DNA from: an uncultured Collinsella sp.
GTDB lineage: Bacteria; Actinomycetota; Coriobacteriia; Coriobacteriales; Coriobacteriaceae
Assembly: GCA_937982065.1 (NCBI GenBank)
Contig: CALJMO010000071.1
Location: 1 to 7,365 of the forward strand
DNA length: 7,365 bases
Direction of reading: 5' to 3'
The notes below the pieces were generated by a model, which was not told the DNA's origin, did not search any database, and saw nothing but the letters and a program-made list of their open reading frames with translations. The position numbers and the translations under genes are program-made. The first letter of the stretch is position 1; every line of letters starts with the position of its first letter. This document shows positions 6,665 through 7,365 of the stretch, piece by piece.

Positions 6665-7204
6665 CTATGCTCCTAGCGTATCTTGCGAAGCATCGCCCTG
6701 GTGCTCCGTCAAAGCTGAATTTTGCAGTTGCTCAAGCTCATCTAAAACCGAGCGAGCCTCTTTATAAGTTTGTGCAACGCGTTCCTTGGTGCTCACCTTT
6801 TCTTCCTTAGGCTTTGGTCGAGCATCCTCGGTGATCACAATGGCATTGGCTACGGCCAGATCACCCGTCAAAGTAATGGAGAGCGCAACTTCAACGACAC
6901 CCAACTCTTGAGCAATCTCGAGCGCTCGACCCGAAAGCACCGCTTTAGGCTTTCCGAGGTTATCACGCGTCACCGAGACGTCTTTGCGGCCGACGCCCTG
7001 ACTAAAACCCGTACCAAGAGCTTTGAGAACCGCTTCACGAGAAGCAAAACGGCTCGCATAGTGCGCCGCAGGACGCGATGAAGCGTCGCAATATGCGCAC
7101 TCTTCTTCGGTAAACACACGCCGAGCAAACGACGGCGTCTTTTCAAGGATTGATTTCATGCGGGAAATCTCGACGATATCAACGCCGATACCAGCTTCAG
7201 CCAT
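6665..7204 (-). CDS. acpS: Holo-[acyl-carrier-protein] synthase with C-terminal extension
   Basis: AcpS transfers 4'-phosphopantetheine from CoA to acyl carrier protein. The 179-residue product opens with GIGVDIVEISR, holding the magnesium-binding aspartate (D9), and has RFASREAVLKALGTG at 52-66 with E57. The usual lysine of the FAAKEA motif is arginine here. The motif normally written SxSH near the end of the core reads SITL (109-112), so the commonly conserved histidine is leucine. The fold seems complete by about residue 126; the remaining 53 residues are a charged, probably helical extension, since family members are usually about 120 residues. The start is the second ATG (7204), because GGAGGTG lies five bases before it; an ATG at 7216 overlaps that site and lacks one of its own. 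It is the first gene of the operon. Confidence 0.9.
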   Translation of the reverse strand: MAEAGIGVDIVEISRMKSILEKTPSFARRVFTEEECAYCDASSRPAAHYASRFASREAVLKALGTGFSQGVGRKDVSVTRDNLGKPKAVLSGRALEIAQELGVVEVALSITLTGDLAVANAIVITEDARPKPKEEKVSTKERVAQTYKEARSVLDELEQLQNSALTEHQGDASQDTLGA

Positions 7205-7207
7205 GTT

Positions 7208-7214
7208 CACCTCC
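7208..7214 (-). promoter_or_regulatory. Strong ribosome binding site deciding the acpS start
   Basis: GGAGGTG on the minus strand ends one base past its AGG core and sits five bases from the ATG at 7204. It matches the anti-Shine-Dalgarno sequence almost fully. The in-frame ATG at 7216 supplies its third base to this site, so that codon cannot be served by it. Confidence 0.85.
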
Positions 7215-7233
7215 ATATTGCACAGACTAAGTT

Positions 7234-7263
7234 ATTGTAGCCCGTTAACGGAAGATGCGACAA
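7234..7263 (-). promoter_or_regulatory. Candidate sigma-70-type promoter of the six-gene operon
   Basis: On the minus strand TTGTCG (7263-7258) and TACAAT (7239-7234) are separated by 18 bases. The -10 element matches five of six consensus bases and the -35 four of six. Transcription would begin near 7227, giving a leader of about 23 bases before the acpS ATG. It is the best candidate in the only sizeable gap upstream of the operon. The spacer holds a perfect 10-bp palindrome, CCGTTAACGG (7242-7251), which might be an operator; no regulator is known for it here. Confidence 0.45.
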
Positions 7264-7305
7264 ACGAGGGTCATAAAACACAGCGAGTTTGTTAGATCTG
7301 GTTTT

Positions 7306-7342
7306 AAACAAAAAAAGGGGGAGGCCGCGAGGCCTCCCCCTT
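7306..7342 (-). terminator. Strong intrinsic terminator of the upstream minus-strand gene
   Basis: GGGGGAGGCC (7317-7326) pairs with GGCCTCCCCC (7331-7340) around a 4-base loop, and two further A-T pairs extend the stem to 12 bp. On the minus strand it is followed by seven Ts (7316-7310), a G and three more Ts, a classical U-tract. The plus strand offers only TTCT, so termination is mainly of leftward transcription. It implies a minus-strand gene ending just beyond or at the right edge and isolates the acpS operon from it. Confidence 0.88.
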
Positions 7343-7365
7343 CTAAGTTCAAGCGTACGGCTCGG

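Noticed and set aside
7349..7365. Possible last codons (EPYA, then TGA) of a minus-strand gene at the right edge
   Set aside because: The terminator next to it predicts such a gene, but four codons are too few to choose a frame or identify a product.

Overview
This window reads as chromosome from a high-GC Gram-positive bacterium, most likely a member of Coriobacteriia such as Collinsella. That placement is an inference. It rests on the GC-rich coding sequence, strong AGGAG-type ribosome binding sites, a UDG embedded in an acpS-nnr-alr cluster, and a TsaB-RimI-TsaD fusion. No marker gene such as rRNA is present to confirm it.

All six recognised genes lie on the minus strand, packed head to tail as one probable operon read from right to left: acpS (holo-ACP synthase), nnr (NAD(P)HX repair, epimerase plus dehydratase), alr (alanine racemase), a family-4 iron-sulphur uracil-DNA glycosylase, tsaE, and a 794-residue protein joining TsaB, RimI and TsaD. 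Intergenic gaps are 0 to 12 bases, and tsaE overlaps the fusion gene by 14 bases. A candidate promoter (TTGTCG, 18 bases, TACAAT) sits just upstream of acpS. To its right, a strong intrinsic terminator (12-bp stem, U-tract on the minus strand) insulates the operon from an unseen minus-strand gene beyond the right edge.

Functionally the operon mixes essential housekeeping steps: activation of acyl carrier protein, repair of damaged nicotinamide cofactors, D-alanine supply for peptidoglycan, uracil removal from DNA, and tRNA t6A37 modification. The last uses TsaE, TsaB and TsaD; the TsaC partner is not in this window. RimI is the N-terminal acetyltransferase for ribosomal protein S18.

The leftmost 380 bases hold no convincing gene but much structure. 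Just downstream of the operon is a nested palindrome at 234-368: 33-bp arms with a single non-Watson-Crick pair enclose a terminator-like hairpin. A second copy of the core lies in opposite orientation at 1-55. The two copies are identical outside the hairpin stem. Their eight differences all fall in the stem and form four compensatory base-pair changes. This structured, covarying repeat and the triple gene fusion are the two most interesting things here.
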